Notes: generated by a model from the sequence alone, not told the origin. A stretch of DNA of 64,000 bases from Streptomyces sp. M92 (GCF_028473745.1 NZ_CP101137.1:1674001-1738000), one strand, 5' to 3'. Shown: positions 38,141-47,721, counted from the stretch's first letter. Translations and numbers: made by a program.

Positions 38141-38197
38141 TCCACCTCATCCCCACCCGCACCTCTGACAGCCACGAGAAAGGTTCCAGGTCCGGCC

Positions 38198-39229
38198 ATG
38201 GCGCTCACCCTCTACGTCGACACCGCGCGCTGGCGGGCGCATCACAAGCACGTGCAGGAGCAGTTCCCCGGGCTGGTCCCGGTCTGCAAGGGCAATGGCT
38301 ACGGCTTCGGGCACGAGCGGCTGGCGGAGGAGGCCACAAGGCTCGGCTCGGACGTGCTGGCCGTCGGCACCACGTACGAGGCCGCCCGGATCAAGGACTT
38401 CTTCGGCGGCGACCTGCTGGTGCTGACGCCGTACCGGCGTGGTGAGGAGCCGGTGCCGCTGCCCGACCGGGTCGTGCGTTCGGTGTCGTCCGTGGACGGC
38501 GTGTACGGCCTCGTGGGTGCGCGTGTGGTCATCGAGGTGATGTCCTCGATGAAGCGGCACGGCATCAGCGAGCAGGACCTGCCGCAGCTGCACGCCGCCA
38601 TAGAGAACGTCCGGCTGGAGGGCTTCGCCATCCACCTGCCGCTGGACCGCACCGACGGCTCGGACGCCGTCGAGGAGGTCATCGGCTGGATGGACCGCCT
38701 GCGTGCGGCGCGCCTCCCGCTGCACACGATGTTCGTCAGCCACCTCAAGGCGGACGAGCTGGCCCGGCTCCAGCAGCAGTTCCCGCAGACCCGCTTCCGG
38801 GCCCGGATCGGCACCCGGCTGTGGCTGGGGGACCACGAGGCCACCGAGTACCGCGGTGCGGTCCTGGACGTCACTCGCGTCGCCAAGGGGGAGCGCTTCG
38901 GCTACCGGCAGCAGAGGGCGGCCTCCGACGGATTCCTGGTGGTCGTGGCGGGCGGTACGTCACACGGTGTGGGCCTGGAGGCACCGAAGGCGCTGCATGG
39001 CGTCATGCCGCGTGCCAAGGGCGTCGCCCGGGCCGGCCTCGCGACGGTCAACCGGAACCTCTCACCGTTCGTCTGGGGCGGCAAGCAGCGCTGGTTCGCG
39101 GAGCCGCCGCACATGCAGGTCTCCATCCTGTTCGTGCCCTCGGACGCTCCGGAGCCCACGGTCGGCGACGAACTGGTGGCCCATCTGCGGCACACCACCA
39201 CGCAGTTCGACCGGATTCTCGACCGCTAG
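38198..39229 (+). CDS. Alanine-racemase-like PLP protein (fold type III)
   Basis: 343 residues. VCKGNGYGFG places the Schiff-base Lys at residue 31, as in alanine racemase. The C-terminal part RARIGTRLWLGDHEATEYRG replaces the usual Alr second-domain signature, and I do not see the full Alr Tyr nucleophile context, so activity on alanine is uncertain. It follows femX by 57 nt and probably shares its transcript, which suggests a cell-wall amino acid role. A terminator follows at once. Confidence 0.83.
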   Translation: MALTLYVDTARWRAHHKHVQEQFPGLVPVCKGNGYGFGHERLAEEATRLGSDVLAVGTTYEAARIKDFFGGDLLVLTPYRRGEEPVPLPDRVVRSVSSVDGVYGLVGARVVIEVMSSMKRHGISEQDLPQLHAAIENVRLEGFAIHLPLDRTDGSDAVEEVIGWMDRLRAARLPLHTMFVSHLKADELARLQQQFPQTRFRARIGTRLWLGDHEATEYRGAVLDVTRVAKGERFGYRQQRAASDGFLVVVAGGTSHGVGLEAPKALHGVMPRAKGVARAGLATVNRNLSPFVWGGKQRWFAEPPHMQVSILFVPSDAPEPTVGDELVAHLRHTTTQFDRILDR

Positions 39230-39234
39230 CGAAA

Positions 39235-39265
39235 AGGCCGTACACGGGCCCTCCGTGTACGGCCT
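39235..39265. terminator. Terminator between convergent genes
   Basis: A perfect 13-bp stem (39235-39247 with 39253-39265) with a 5-nt loop between the racemase-like gene and the GT87 gene. Confidence 0.85.
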
Positions 39266-39278
39266 CTCCTGCGTTCCC

Positions 39279-40778
39279 TCAGGGCGAACCACCCGTCTGC
39301 CGGCTCACGCCCCACCGCACCTGCGGCCTCTCGAAGTGAGCGGCGTGCTGCCCGGTATGAGCCGCGGGGCCCAGGGCGAAGACGTCCGGCGCGCCGTCGA
39401 GCACCCCGCCCGAGGGGTCGTCGTCGCCCGTGCGCCGGACGGGGTCCCGTTCCGGCATCAGGATGTCGCGCACGACCATCGCGCACAGGAACAGCGTTCC
39501 CAGCAGGTGCGCGCCGATGGCCCAGTGGTAGCCGTCCGTCGGCAGGCCCTTGTGGGCGTCGCCGCTGGTCGTGTAGGCGAGGTACATCCAGATGCCCAGG
39601 AAGTACACGACCTCGCAGGCCTGCCAGATCAGGAAGTCACGCCACTTCGGCCGGGCCAGCGCGGCCAGCGGCACCAGCCAGAGCACGTACTGCGGTGAGT
39701 AGACCTTGTTGGTGAGGATGAACGCCGCGACGATCAGGAAGGCGAGCTGGGCGAACCTGGGGCGCCGGGGCGCCGTGAGGGTGAGCGCCGCGATGGCGCC
39801 GCAGCACAGCAGCATCAGGAGCGTGGCGAGCGTGTTGACGGTCTCGGTGCTGGGCGGATTGTCGGAGTTATGGGCCAGGATCAGCCAGAAGGAACCGAAG
39901 TCGACACCCCGCTCCTGGCTGAACGTGTAGAACTTCGACCAGCCCTCGAAGGCGAAGAGCATCACCGGCAGGTTCACCACCAGCCAGGCGACCGCCGCGC
40001 CTCCCAGCGCCTTCCCGAACTCACGCCATCTTCCGGCACGCCAGCACAGCACCAGCAGCGGTCCGAGGATCAGGAACGGGTAGAGCTTGGCAGCCGTGGC
40101 CAGGCCCAGCAGGACACCGAAGGCCACCGGGCGCCTCCGCGACCACATCAGGAGGGCGGCGGCCGTCAGAGCGACCGCCAGCAGGTCCCAGTTGATGGTG
40201 GCGGTCAGCGCGAAGGCGGGCGCGAGGGCGAGCAGCAGTCCGTCCCAGGGACGCCGGGCATGGGTGCGGGTCACGCAGACGGCGATGACGGCCGCACACA
40301 CCATGAGCATCCCGGCGTTGACCATCCAGTACCACTGCTCCTGGTGCTGGATGGAGCCGCTACCGGGAGTGAGCCAGGAGGCGACCTCCATGAACACGCC
40401 GGTGAGCACCGGGTACTCGAGGTACTCCATGTCGCCGGGGAGCTTGTCGAAGTACGGCACCAGGCCGTCGACGAACCCACGGCCCTGGTACAGGTGCGGG
40501 ATGTCCGAGTAGCACGCGTGCGTGTACTGGGAGCTGGCGCCGAAGAACCAGGCGCCGTTGTAGCAAGGCGCCTTCTGAACCAGGCCGAGGGCGAACATAC
40601 CAATCGCCACGAGTGCGATCACCCGGACAGGCGTCCACCAGGACGTCCCGACAAGGGCCCGCCGCCCGGCCGGGCCGCCGATCAGCTCACTACTGGCCGC
40701 GGCGACCGCGTCCTCCCGGGTCGGCCGCACCGAATCCGGCTCGCGCACGCTCGCTGGCGTCGATTCTGCACTGGGCAT
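39279..40778 (-). CDS. GT87-type integral membrane mannosyltransferase-like protein (DUF2029)
   Basis: 499 residues with about ten TM helices and a short cytoplasmic N-terminus. APCYNGAWFFGASSQYTHACYSDIPHLY and YLEYPVLTGVFMEV carry the acidic residues of the first extracellular loop typical of polyprenyl-phosphate-mannose-using GT-C enzymes such as the mycobacterial PimE class. It is likely to glycosylate envelope lipids or proteins (inference). Start at 40778 has AGGA 8 nt upstream; the frame runs to 40886 through parS and reads M-F-H-V-K-H, but that start is an artefact of parS. Confidence 0.86.
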   Translation of the reverse strand: MPSAESTPASVREPDSVRPTREDAVAAASSELIGGPAGRRALVGTSWWTPVRVIALVAIGMFALGLVQKAPCYNGAWFFGASSQYTHACYSDIPHLYQGRGFVDGLVPYFDKLPGDMEYLEYPVLTGVFMEVASWLTPGSGSIQHQEQWYWMVNAGMLMVCAAVIAVCVTRTHARRPWDGLLLALAPAFALTATINWDLLAVALTAAALLMWSRRRPVAFGVLLGLATAAKLYPFLILGPLLVLCWRAGRWREFGKALGGAAVAWLVVNLPVMLFAFEGWSKFYTFSQERGVDFGSFWLILAHNSDNPPSTETVNTLATLLMLLCCGAIAALTLTAPRRPRFAQLAFLIVAAFILTNKVYSPQYVLWLVPLAALARPKWRDFLIWQACEVVYFLGIWMYLAYTTSGDAHKGLPTDGYHWAIGAHLLGTLFLCAMVVRDILMPERDPVRRTGDDDPSGGVLDGAPDVFALGPAAHTGQHAAHFERPQVRWGVSRQTGGSP

Positions 40779-40813
40779 GGGGACATCCTGCCGTACGCCC
40801 CTGGGAAAGGGCC

Positions 40814-40847
40814 GGGGCCGCCGCACCCTTGTCGGTGCGGCGGCCCC
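40814..40847. terminator. Terminator after the PBP gene
   Basis: A perfect 14-bp GC stem (40814-40827 with 40834-40847) and 6-nt loop, one base before a parS site. It lies between the PBP stop and the GT87 start. Confidence 0.82.
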
Positions 40848-40848
40848 T

Positions 40849-40862
40849 GTTTCACGTGAAAC
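40849..40862. other. parS: parS site, perfect
   Basis: GTTTCACGTGAAAC, 14/14, one base from the preceding terminator stem and 8 nt from the next parS. Confidence 0.96.
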
Positions 40863-40870
40863 GTGCGGGT

Positions 40871-40884
40871 GTTTCACGTGAAAC
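40871..40884. other. parS: parS site, perfect, in a 22-bp palindrome
   Basis: GTTTCACGTGAAAC, 14/14, flanked by GGGT/ACCC so the symmetric block spans 40867-40888. Tandem with 40849: centres 22 bp apart, about two helical turns. Confidence 0.96.
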
Positions 40885-40906
40885 ACCCATGCGGTGCGTT
40901 CTGCGG

Positions 40907-43600
40907 CTAGCCGTTCGGCCCCCCGAAAAGGCCGCCGCCACCGTTCTGGTTGCCTCTGCTGTCGTCCTCTTCGCCTGTCGGACTCGGTGACGTCGAAGGT
41001 GACGGACTGCCGCCCGGGGCGCCTGAGTCATTGCCTGTGTCGTTGCCGCCGCTATCCCCGTCCTCGCAGTTCCACTCCCAGACACCGCAGGTGTCGCCCG
41101 GCGAGGGGGAGGGGCTGGTGTCCTCGCTCTCACTGGGCGACGAGGACGGCGACGGGCTCGACTCCTCTTCTTCCTCCTCCGACTTGGAGGGCGACGGAGT
41201 CGGGCTCGGCGACGGAGCGTCGTTGACGACCTCGCCGATGGGCTCTGGCTTCGGGAACCTCTCCGGCGATGTGCCCTTCAGCGCGTCCTCCATGAAGTCC
41301 TGCCAGATCTGGGACGGGAACGACGCACCGTGGATCTTCTTCTCGCCACCGGTTCCGTACATCTCCAGGAACTTCCGGTCCTTGATGGACTCGTCGTCCG
41401 GATAGCGGAACATGCTGATCGCGGTGGACAGCTGCGGCGTGTACCCGACGAACCAGGCGGACTTGTTGCCGTCCGTGGTACCGGTCTTGCCCGCGACCTC
41501 ACGGCCGGGCAGCTGGGCGTTGGTACCCGTTCCGTCCTCGACGACGGTCTTCAGGATGTCCGTGACGTTGTCCGCCACCAGGGACGTGAACGCCTGCTCG
41601 GTCTTCACCTTGTGCGTGAAGATCGTCCGACCCTCGCGCGTCACCTTGGTCACGGAGTACGGCTCGCGCTGCTTGCCACTGGCGGCGAAGGTGGCGTACG
41701 CGTCCGCCATGCGGATGGCGCTCGGGCTGGAGACACCGATGGAGAACGACGGGTAGCCGGCGCCCGCGAGGCTGTCCTCGAGAAGACCCGCTTCGACTGC
41801 GGCCTCCTTCACCTTGTCCAGCCCGACGTCCATGCCCAGCTGCACGAAGGCGGAGTTCACCGACAGCCTCATCGACTCCCGGAGATCGATCTGGTAGTTC
41901 GGCGGCTCACCGATCGATTCCTTGCCGTCGTTCTCCTGCAGCCACTGCTCGCCGTCCTCGTTCTTCCAGATCGTCCCGTCGTAGTTCTTGATCTTGAGGT
42001 CGTTCTTACCGCTGTAGAGGCTCTTCGGGGAGGCGATGGTGCGTTCGTCCTGAGCCTGGACCGGGCCGAGATCAGGGTCGCGCACGCCCCACTTCATCGC
42101 CGCGGCGAGCACGAAGGGCTTGAACGTCGACCCGACCTGGGCGCCGGTCACGTCGGCGTTGTTGGTGAAGTGCTTGGTCGCGTCCTGTCCGCCGTACACG
42201 GCCTTGATGGCGCCCGTCTCGGGGTCCACGGAAGCACCGCCGAACTGCACGTGCGTGTCCTTCTTGGGACGCTTCTCGGGGTCGATCTTCTCCTTGTAGA
42301 CCTTCTGCACCGCGGTCTCGAGCTCCTCGACCATCTTCTTGTCGAAGGTCGTGTGGATCGAGTAGCCGCCCTTCTCCAGCTGGTCGCGGGTGGCGACGTT
42401 GTTCTTGATCAGGGTTGACTTGGCGAGATCGACCAGGTAGCCGATCTGACCGCCCAGCTTGGCGTTCGACCGCGGGCTCTGCCAGTCGGGCAACGTCTTG
42501 TACTTGGCACGGTCCGCCGCGCTCAGGTAGTCGTACTCGACCATCTTGTTGAGCGTGTCCTGCATCTGCTTGAGGGCGCGCACTTGGTTGGCCTCAGGAG
42601 TGGCATCAGGGTCGATGGAAGTCGCACCCGCCGGGTCGTAGTACGTGGCGCCCTTGACCATGGCCGCGAGGAACGCGCACTCGCCCGGGTTGAGATCGAC
42701 CGCGTCCTTGTTGAAGTACGCCCGGGCGGCGGCCTGAATGCCGTAGGCACCGCGTCCGTAGTAGGCGGAGTTCAGGTAGCCCTCGAGGATCTTGTCCTTC
42801 GGCTCCTCGGCTCCGACCTTGATCGAGACGAAGATTTCCTTGACCTTGCGGGAAAGCGTCTGGGACTGGTCGTTCAGCATCGCGTTCTTCACGTACTGCT
42901 GAGTGATGGTCGACCCGCCCTGCGTCTCACCGCCGGTGGCCATGTTGAACACGGCCCGGGCGATGCCCTTGGGATCGATGCCGCTGTCCGTGTAGAAGGT
43001 CTTGTTCTCCTGCGCGATGACCGCGTGCCGCATCTCCTCGGGGATCCGCGACAGATCGACGATCTGGCGGTTGCGGTCACCGCCCGTCGCGACCATCTGC
43101 GTGCCGTCGGCCCAGTAGTAGACGTTGTTCTGGGCCTTCGCGATGTTGGCGACGTCGGGGACGCCCACCATGGCGTACGCGATGCCCGCGGCGGCCACCA
43201 GGCTGCCGAAGAAGCCGATGCACAGGCCGGAGACGAGCTTCCACGAGGGCACCCACCTGCGCCACCCGTCTCGGTCACGGCGCGGATAGTCGATCATCCG
43301 CTTCTTGCCGGGCGGCGCCCCGCGACCCCTCCCGGGACCGGCGGGAGCGGCCCGCCGACCGCTGCGACCGGACTCGGCCGCTCTGCGGCGGCCGCCTGCG
43401 CTGCGCTGTGCCGCACGCCTGGCTTCGGCACGGCTCCCGTACGGACGCTCCTCGTCCTCATGGCCGTACGAGCCGGACGGAGACCCTGTGGCGCCCCGCG
43501 GTGCCGCACGGCGGCCGGAGGACGAACCGGACTGGCCGCGTCGGGCCGCGGCACGTCCGCCTCCCTGCGGCTGCGGCGGTTTGCGACGGTGCTCGCTCAT
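40907..43600 (-). CDS. Class A penicillin-binding protein (transglycosylase-transpeptidase)
   Basis: 897 residues. A basic cytoplasmic head of about 110 residues and a TM helix (about 115-140) lead into a GT51 transglycosylase (about 165-340; catalytic Glu in AQENKTFYTDSGID, where EN replaces the usual ED). The transpeptidase domain follows with SxxK in GSTFKPF (about 491), SxN in SVNSAF (about 583) and KTG in AGKTGTTDGNKSAWF (about 702). The last 110 residues are Ser/Pro/Glu-rich, an extracytoplasmic tail. It builds and cross-links peptidoglycan. ATG 43600 has GAGGAG about 10 nt upstream. Two parS sites and a terminator lie just downstream. Confidence 0.95.
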   Translation of the reverse strand: MSEHRRKPPQPQGGGRAAARRGQSGSSSGRRAAPRGATGSPSGSYGHEDEERPYGSRAEARRAAQRSAGGRRRAAESGRSGRRAAPAGPGRGRGAPPGKKRMIDYPRRDRDGWRRWVPSWKLVSGLCIGFFGSLVAAAGIAYAMVGVPDVANIAKAQNNVYYWADGTQMVATGGDRNRQIVDLSRIPEEMRHAVIAQENKTFYTDSGIDPKGIARAVFNMATGGETQGGSTITQQYVKNAMLNDQSQTLSRKVKEIFVSIKVGAEEPKDKILEGYLNSAYYGRGAYGIQAAARAYFNKDAVDLNPGECAFLAAMVKGATYYDPAGATSIDPDATPEANQVRALKQMQDTLNKMVEYDYLSAADRAKYKTLPDWQSPRSNAKLGGQIGYLVDLAKSTLIKNNVATRDQLEKGGYSIHTTFDKKMVEELETAVQKVYKEKIDPEKRPKKDTHVQFGGASVDPETGAIKAVYGGQDATKHFTNNADVTGAQVGSTFKPFVLAAAMKWGVRDPDLGPVQAQDERTIASPKSLYSGKNDLKIKNYDGTIWKNEDGEQWLQENDGKESIGEPPNYQIDLRESMRLSVNSAFVQLGMDVGLDKVKEAAVEAGLLEDSLAGAGYPSFSIGVSSPSAIRMADAYATFAASGKQREPYSVTKVTREGRTIFTHKVKTEQAFTSLVADNVTDILKTVVEDGTGTNAQLPGREVAGKTGTTDGNKSAWFVGYTPQLSTAISMFRYPDDESIKDRKFLEMYGTGGEKKIHGASFPSQIWQDFMEDALKGTSPERFPKPEPIGEVVNDAPSPSPTPSPSKSEEEEEESSPSPSSSPSESEDTSPSPSPGDTCGVWEWNCEDGDSGGNDTGNDSGAPGGSPSPSTSPSPTGEEDDSRGNQNGGGGLFGGPNG

Positions 43601-43952
43601 CGAACGACTACTCCTCGGGCAGGCGCACCTTTGCGCGCCTGGAAAAGGCGGCTGGTTTCCGGTCCCCCCGAAGTACGGATGCGGTCCCTTCCGCATTCAC
43701 CCGTACTGCACCAGGGACAGGGACGCCCCCACGCGTCACTCGGTTCCCGGTGGTCTGCATGGCGCACAGACTACGCACCGCCAAAACCCCCGAGCCCCGA
43801 AGTTCACCTCAAATCAGGCAACTTGCACTCGATGAAACCCTGATGTGATCCCGTTCACGAGTTCCCCTCTTGTCGCACGCGGTAGCTCGTTCTATCGTGC
43901 TGATGTATCGAGTCGATACATCAGCGCGGCATAAAGGCGAGAGGAGGCGACG
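43601..43952. other. PBP-PadR divergent spacer (352 bp)
   Basis: No gene. It carries the PadR palindrome at 43901-43923, an AGGAGG before the PadR gene and presumably both promoters. Nothing else recognisable. Confidence 0.65.
43901..43923. promoter_or_regulatory. PadR-type operator
   Basis: TGATGTATCGA-G-TCGATACATCA, a perfect 11+1+11 palindrome 29 bp before the PadR gene, with the ATGTAT/ATACAT half-sites typical of PadR operators. Likely autoregulatory. Confidence 0.82.
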
Positions 43953-44630
43953 ATGAGCCGACGTTCCGGCATCCTCGAGTTCGCCGTACTCGGCCTGCTC
44001 CGCGAATCCCCGATGCACGGCTACGAGCTGCGCAAACGACTCAACACATCACTGGGTGTGTTCCGGGCGTTCAGCTACGGGACGCTCTATCCCTGCCTCA
44101 AGACGCTGGTCGCCAACGGCTGGTTGATCGAGGAACCGGGCAACGTCGGCGAGGCCGCCGCCTCCCTCACGGGACGCCGCGCCAAGATCGTCTACCGGTT
44201 GACGGCCGACGGCAAGGAACACTTCGAGCAGCTCCTCTCGCAGACGGGCCCGGACGCGTACGAGGACGAGACCTTCGCCGCTCGCTTCGCGTTCTTCGGC
44301 CAGACGTCGCGTGACGTGCGCATGCGCGTTCTCGAGGGTCGGCGCAGCCGGCTGGAGGAGCGCCTGGAGAAGATGAGCGCCTCCCTGGCCCGTACCCGGG
44401 AGCGACTCGACGACTACACGCTTGAGCTCCAGCGCCACGGAATGGAGTCCGTGGAGCGCGAGGTGCGCTGGCTGAACGAGCTCATCGAAAGCGAGCGGGC
44501 GGGGCGGGACCTGCGGGGTTCCGCGTCGGAGGGGACCGCTCAACAGGACACGACATCTGGAGCGACGGGCGGCCTGCCCCGGACCGGGGACGACCCCCGG
44601 CCGGATACGCCCGGCGACACCGCCACGTGA
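43953..44630 (+). CDS. PadR-family transcriptional regulator
   Basis: 225 residues. The N-terminal winged helix is characteristic ([20 protein letters not shown] and [13 protein letters not shown]) and is followed by a coiled-coil C-terminal dimerisation part and a disordered tail of about 45 residues. ATG 43953 has GGAGG 5 nt upstream. The perfect operator just upstream implies autorepression. The gene is 44 nt ahead of inositol-1-phosphate synthase, so it may control inositol supply (inference). Confidence 0.93.
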   Translation: MSRRSGILEFAVLGLLRESPMHGYELRKRLNTSLGVFRAFSYGTLYPCLKTLVANGWLIEEPGNVGEAAASLTGRRAKIVYRLTADGKEHFEQLLSQTGPDAYEDETFAARFAFFGQTSRDVRMRVLEGRRSRLEERLEKMSASLARTRERLDDYTLELQRHGMESVEREVRWLNELIESERAGRDLRGSASEGTAQQDTTSGATGGLPRTGDDPRPDTPGDTAT

Positions 44631-44674
44631 GCGCCCAGTCAGGGCCTCACTCGTACACACAGGGAGCAACCGGA

Positions 44675-45757
44675 ATGGGTTCGGTTCGCGTAGCCATCGT
44701 CGGCGTGGGCAACTGCGCCGCATCGCTGGTACAGGGCGTCGAGTACTACAAGGACGCCGACCCGGCGTCCAAGGTCCCGGGCCTGATGCACGTCCAGTTC
44801 GGCGACTACCACGTCCGTGACATCGAGTTCGTCGCCGCCTTCGACGTGGACGCCAAGAAGGTCGGCCTGGACCTGGCGGACGCCATCGGCGCCTCCGAGA
44901 ACAACACCATCAAGATCTGCGACGTGCCGAACAGCGGCGTCCAGGTCCAGCGCGGCCACACCCTCGACGGTCTCGGCAAGTACTACCGCGAGACCATCGA
45001 GGAGTCCGCCGAGGAGCCGGTCGACGTCGTCCAGGTCCTCAAGGACAAGCAGGTCGACGTCCTCGTCTGCTACCTGCCCGTCGGCTCCGAGGACGCGGCG
45101 AAGTACTACGCCCAGTGCGCCATCGACGCCAAGGTCGCCTTCGTCAACGCCCTGCCGGTCTTCATCGCCGGCACCAAGGAGTGGGCGGACAAGTTCACCG
45201 AGGCGGGCGTCCCGATCGTCGGTGACGACATCAAGTCGCAGGTCGGCGCCACCATCACGCACCGCGTCATGGCGAAGCTGTTCGAGGACCGGGGCGTCGT
45301 CCTGGACCGCACGATGCAGCTGAACGTCGGCGGCAACATGGACTTCAAGAACATGCTCGAGCGCGACCGCCTCGAGTCGAAGAAGATCTCCAAGACGCAG
45401 GCCGTCACCTCGCAGATCCCCGACCGCGAGCTCGGCGAGAAGAACGTGCACATCGGCCCGTCCGACTACGTCGCGTGGCTCGACGACCGCAAGTGGGCCT
45501 ACGTCCGCCTCGAGGGCCGCGCCTTCGGCGACGTCCCGCTGAACCTGGAGTACAAGCTCGAGGTCTGGGACTCCCCGAACTCCGCGGGTGTCATCATCGA
45601 CGCCCTGCGCGCCGCGAAGATCGCCAAGGACCGCGGTGTCGGCGGTCCTATCCTGTCGGCGTCGAGCTACTTCATGAAGTCCCCGCCGGTCCAGTACTTC
45701 GACGACGAGGCCCGCACCAACGTCGAGAAGTTCATCGCCGGCGAGGTCGAGCGCTGA
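44675..45757 (+). CDS. ino1: Inositol-3-phosphate synthase (myo-inositol-1-phosphate synthase)
   Basis: 360 residues, the actinobacterial length. [12 protein letters not shown] is the NAD-binding loop. The block [15 protein letters not shown] and [13 protein letters not shown] are hallmarks of the family. It cyclises glucose-6-phosphate to inositol-3-phosphate for phosphatidylinositol and mycothiol. ATG 44675 with AGGGAG 8 nt upstream is preferred to the in-frame GTG at 44627. Perhaps cotranscribed with padR. Confidence 0.97.
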   Translation: MGSVRVAIVGVGNCAASLVQGVEYYKDADPASKVPGLMHVQFGDYHVRDIEFVAAFDVDAKKVGLDLADAIGASENNTIKICDVPNSGVQVQRGHTLDGLGKYYRETIEESAEEPVDVVQVLKDKQVDVLVCYLPVGSEDAAKYYAQCAIDAKVAFVNALPVFIAGTKEWADKFTEAGVPIVGDDIKSQVGATITHRVMAKLFEDRGVVLDRTMQLNVGGNMDFKNMLERDRLESKKISKTQAVTSQIPDRELGEKNVHIGPSDYVAWLDDRKWAYVRLEGRAFGDVPLNLEYKLEVWDSPNSAGVIIDALRAAKIAKDRGVGGPILSASSYFMKSPPVQYFDDEARTNVEKFIAGEVER

Positions 45758-45781
45758 CGAGCGCCGGCTCCGGTACGTCGG

Positions 45782-45811
45782 AGGTCCCCGGGTCACATGA
45801 CCCGGGGACCT
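45782..45811 (+). terminator. Terminator after ino1
   Basis: A 14-bp perfect stem (45782-45795 with 45798-45811) with a 2-nt loop, just before the next gene. Confidence 0.85.
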
Positions 45812-45835
45812 TTCCCGTATGTGAGGCTGTGCCCC

Positions 45836-47095
45836 ATGGCCGTCGTCCGTGACCTGCGCGTCCTGCTGCGCCTGAAGGGCTTCAGGCGACTGCTCGCCGT
45901 GCGCCTGCTCTCCCAGGGCGCCGACGGGGTCTACCAGGTCGCGCTCGCCACCTACGTCGTCTTCTCCCCCGAGAAGCAGACTTCACCGACCGCGATCGCC
46001 TCCGCGATGGCGGTCCTGCTGCTCCCCTATTCCCTGGTGGGCCCCTTCGCCGGCGCCCTCCTGGACCGCTGGCGCCGCCGTCAGGTCTTCCTGTACGGCA
46101 ACGTGCTGCGTGCCGCACTGGCCTCGGTGACGGCGGTCCTGATGATCGCTTCCGTACCGGACTGGCTCTTCTACGTCTCCGCGCTCTGCGTCACCGCCGT
46201 CAACCGCTTCGTCCTCGCCGGTCTGTCCGCCGCGCTGCCGCGCGTGGTCGATGCCGAGCGCCTGGTGATCGCCAACTCGCTGTCCCCGACCGCCGGCACT
46301 CTTGCCGCCACGGCGGGCGGCGGCCTCGCCTTCGTCGTGCGCCTCGTGGTGGCGGACTCCGACGCCGCCGTGGTGCTGCTCGGAGCCGCCCTGTACCTCT
46401 GCGGGGCACTGGCGTCACTGCGCATCGCCGTGGAACTGCTCGGGCCGGACCGTACGCAGGCGCCGCGTCTGGCGTCGGCGCTCGCCGTCACCGCCCGCGA
46501 CCTGGTGTCAGGGGTACGCCACCTCGCCGCGCCCGCGCGCCGGGACGCGGCCTGGGCGCTCGCGGGCATGACATTGATGCGGTTCTGCTACGGCGCCCTG
46601 CTGGTCATGCTGCTGATGCTGTGCCGGTACGCCCTGACCTCGGACACGGACGAGGGGCTCGCCCTGCTGGGGCTGGCGCTGGGTGTCTCCGGCGCGGGCT
46701 TCTTCGCCGCCGCCGTGGTCACGCCCTGGGCGGCGGGGCGGCTCGGGCCCGGCCGCTGGATGGCCGTGTGCGCGGGGATCGCCACGGTTCTGGTGCCTGC
46801 GCTCGGGTTGCCGTTCGCCACTGTGCCGCTGCTCATCGCGGCGTTCGTCCTCGGGCTGACGACCCAGGGGGCGAAGATCGCCACGGACACGGTCGTACAG
46901 TCCTCGGTCGACGACGCCTTCCGTGGCCGGATCTTTTCCGTCTACGACGTCCTGTTCAACGTCGCATTCGTCGGCGCCGCCGGGGTGGCCGCGCTGATGC
47001 TGCCCCCGGACGGCCGTTCGGTCACGCTGATCGTGACAGTCGCCCTCGTCTACGGAGCGGTTGCTGTGGCTATGACCCGGTTTGACAGCGAGTAA
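45836..47095 (+). CDS. MFS transporter (MFS_3/enterobactin-exporter-like)
   Basis: 419 residues with twelve predicted TM helices. Short starts such as LKGFRRLLAVRLLSQGADGVYQVAL match the MFS_3 group of actinomycete exporters. Substrate unknown. ATG 45836 is used because the upstream frame runs through the ino1 terminator stem. Followed by the LppU-like gene on the same strand. Confidence 0.88.
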   Translation: MAVVRDLRVLLRLKGFRRLLAVRLLSQGADGVYQVALATYVVFSPEKQTSPTAIASAMAVLLLPYSLVGPFAGALLDRWRRRQVFLYGNVLRAALASVTAVLMIASVPDWLFYVSALCVTAVNRFVLAGLSAALPRVVDAERLVIANSLSPTAGTLAATAGGGLAFVVRLVVADSDAAVVLLGAALYLCGALASLRIAVELLGPDRTQAPRLASALAVTARDLVSGVRHLAAPARRDAAWALAGMTLMRFCYGALLVMLLMLCRYALTSDTDEGLALLGLALGVSGAGFFAAAVVTPWAAGRLGPGRWMAVCAGIATVLVPALGLPFATVPLLIAAFVLGLTTQGAKIATDTVVQSSVDDAFRGRIFSVYDVLFNVAFVGAAGVAALMLPPDGRSVTLIVTVALVYGAVAVAMTRFDSE

Positions 47096-47217
47096 GTGTC
47101 ACATCAGTGCCACGAAGCCCCACAGGACTACAGAGTTGTCAGTGGGGAGCGATAGCTTACGTGGGTCTTATTCGCGACATGTTCGCGACACGCACCTATC
47201 TCTTCAGGGGGAACCCA

Positions 47218-47712
47218 GTGTCCACTCCGCCGCCCCAGGGCAACCCGTTCGCGCAGGGCCAGCCGCCCGCTCCCCAGCAGCCCCAGGGCATGAACCCGTA
47301 CGCGCAGGGCCAGCAGGGCTTCCCGCAGCAGGCCGGCCAGCCGGGCTTCCCCCCGCCCGGTGGGACCGTTCCGCCGCCCTCCCGCTCCAACGGGTTCAAG
47401 AAGAAGCTGCTGAGCGTCCTCGGCGTCATCCTGGTGGCCGCCCTGCTCGGCGTGGGCAAGTGGTACCTGGGACAGTCGGACGCCGAGACCACTGCGGTGG
47501 GCGACTGCATGCACAACGAGGGCTCGCAGATCACCCCGGAGCTCAAGACGGTCGACTGCTCCTCGAGTGACGCGGAGTACGAGGTGGTCGAGAAGTTCGA
47601 CAACACCAGCGACGACAGCAAGTGCAAGGCGGTCAAGGAAGCGACGATCGCCTACTACCAGACGGGCGACAGCAGCCACAGGGTCGTGCTCTGCCTCAAG
47701 GAAGTGAAGTAA
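47218..47712 (+). CDS. LppU/SCO3897-family membrane-anchored protein
   Basis: 164 residues. A Pro/Gln/Gly-rich cytoplasmic head of about 55 residues (PYAQGQQGFPQQAGQPG-like) precedes one TM helix (about 63-80) and an extracytoplasmic domain with four Cys (DCMHNEG, VDCSSS, SKCKAV, LCLKEV) that may form two disulphides. The family is conserved, function unknown. GTG 47218 has CAGGGGG about 7 nt upstream. The message ends in a parS-centred palindrome. Confidence 0.82.
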   Translation: MSTPPPQGNPFAQGQPPAPQQPQGMNPYAQGQQGFPQQAGQPGFPPPGGTVPPPSRSNGFKKKLLSVLGVILVAALLGVGKWYLGQSDAETTAVGDCMHNEGSQITPELKTVDCSSSDAEYEVVEKFDNTSDDSKCKAVKEATIAYYQTGDSSHRVVLCLKEVK

Positions 47713-47721
47713 CCGCGCTCT

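Noticed and set aside
47171..47190. Direct repeat TTCGCGACA twice before the LppU-like gene
   Set aside because: Only 9 bp, 11 bp apart, with no known binding protein; could be chance in GC-rich DNA.
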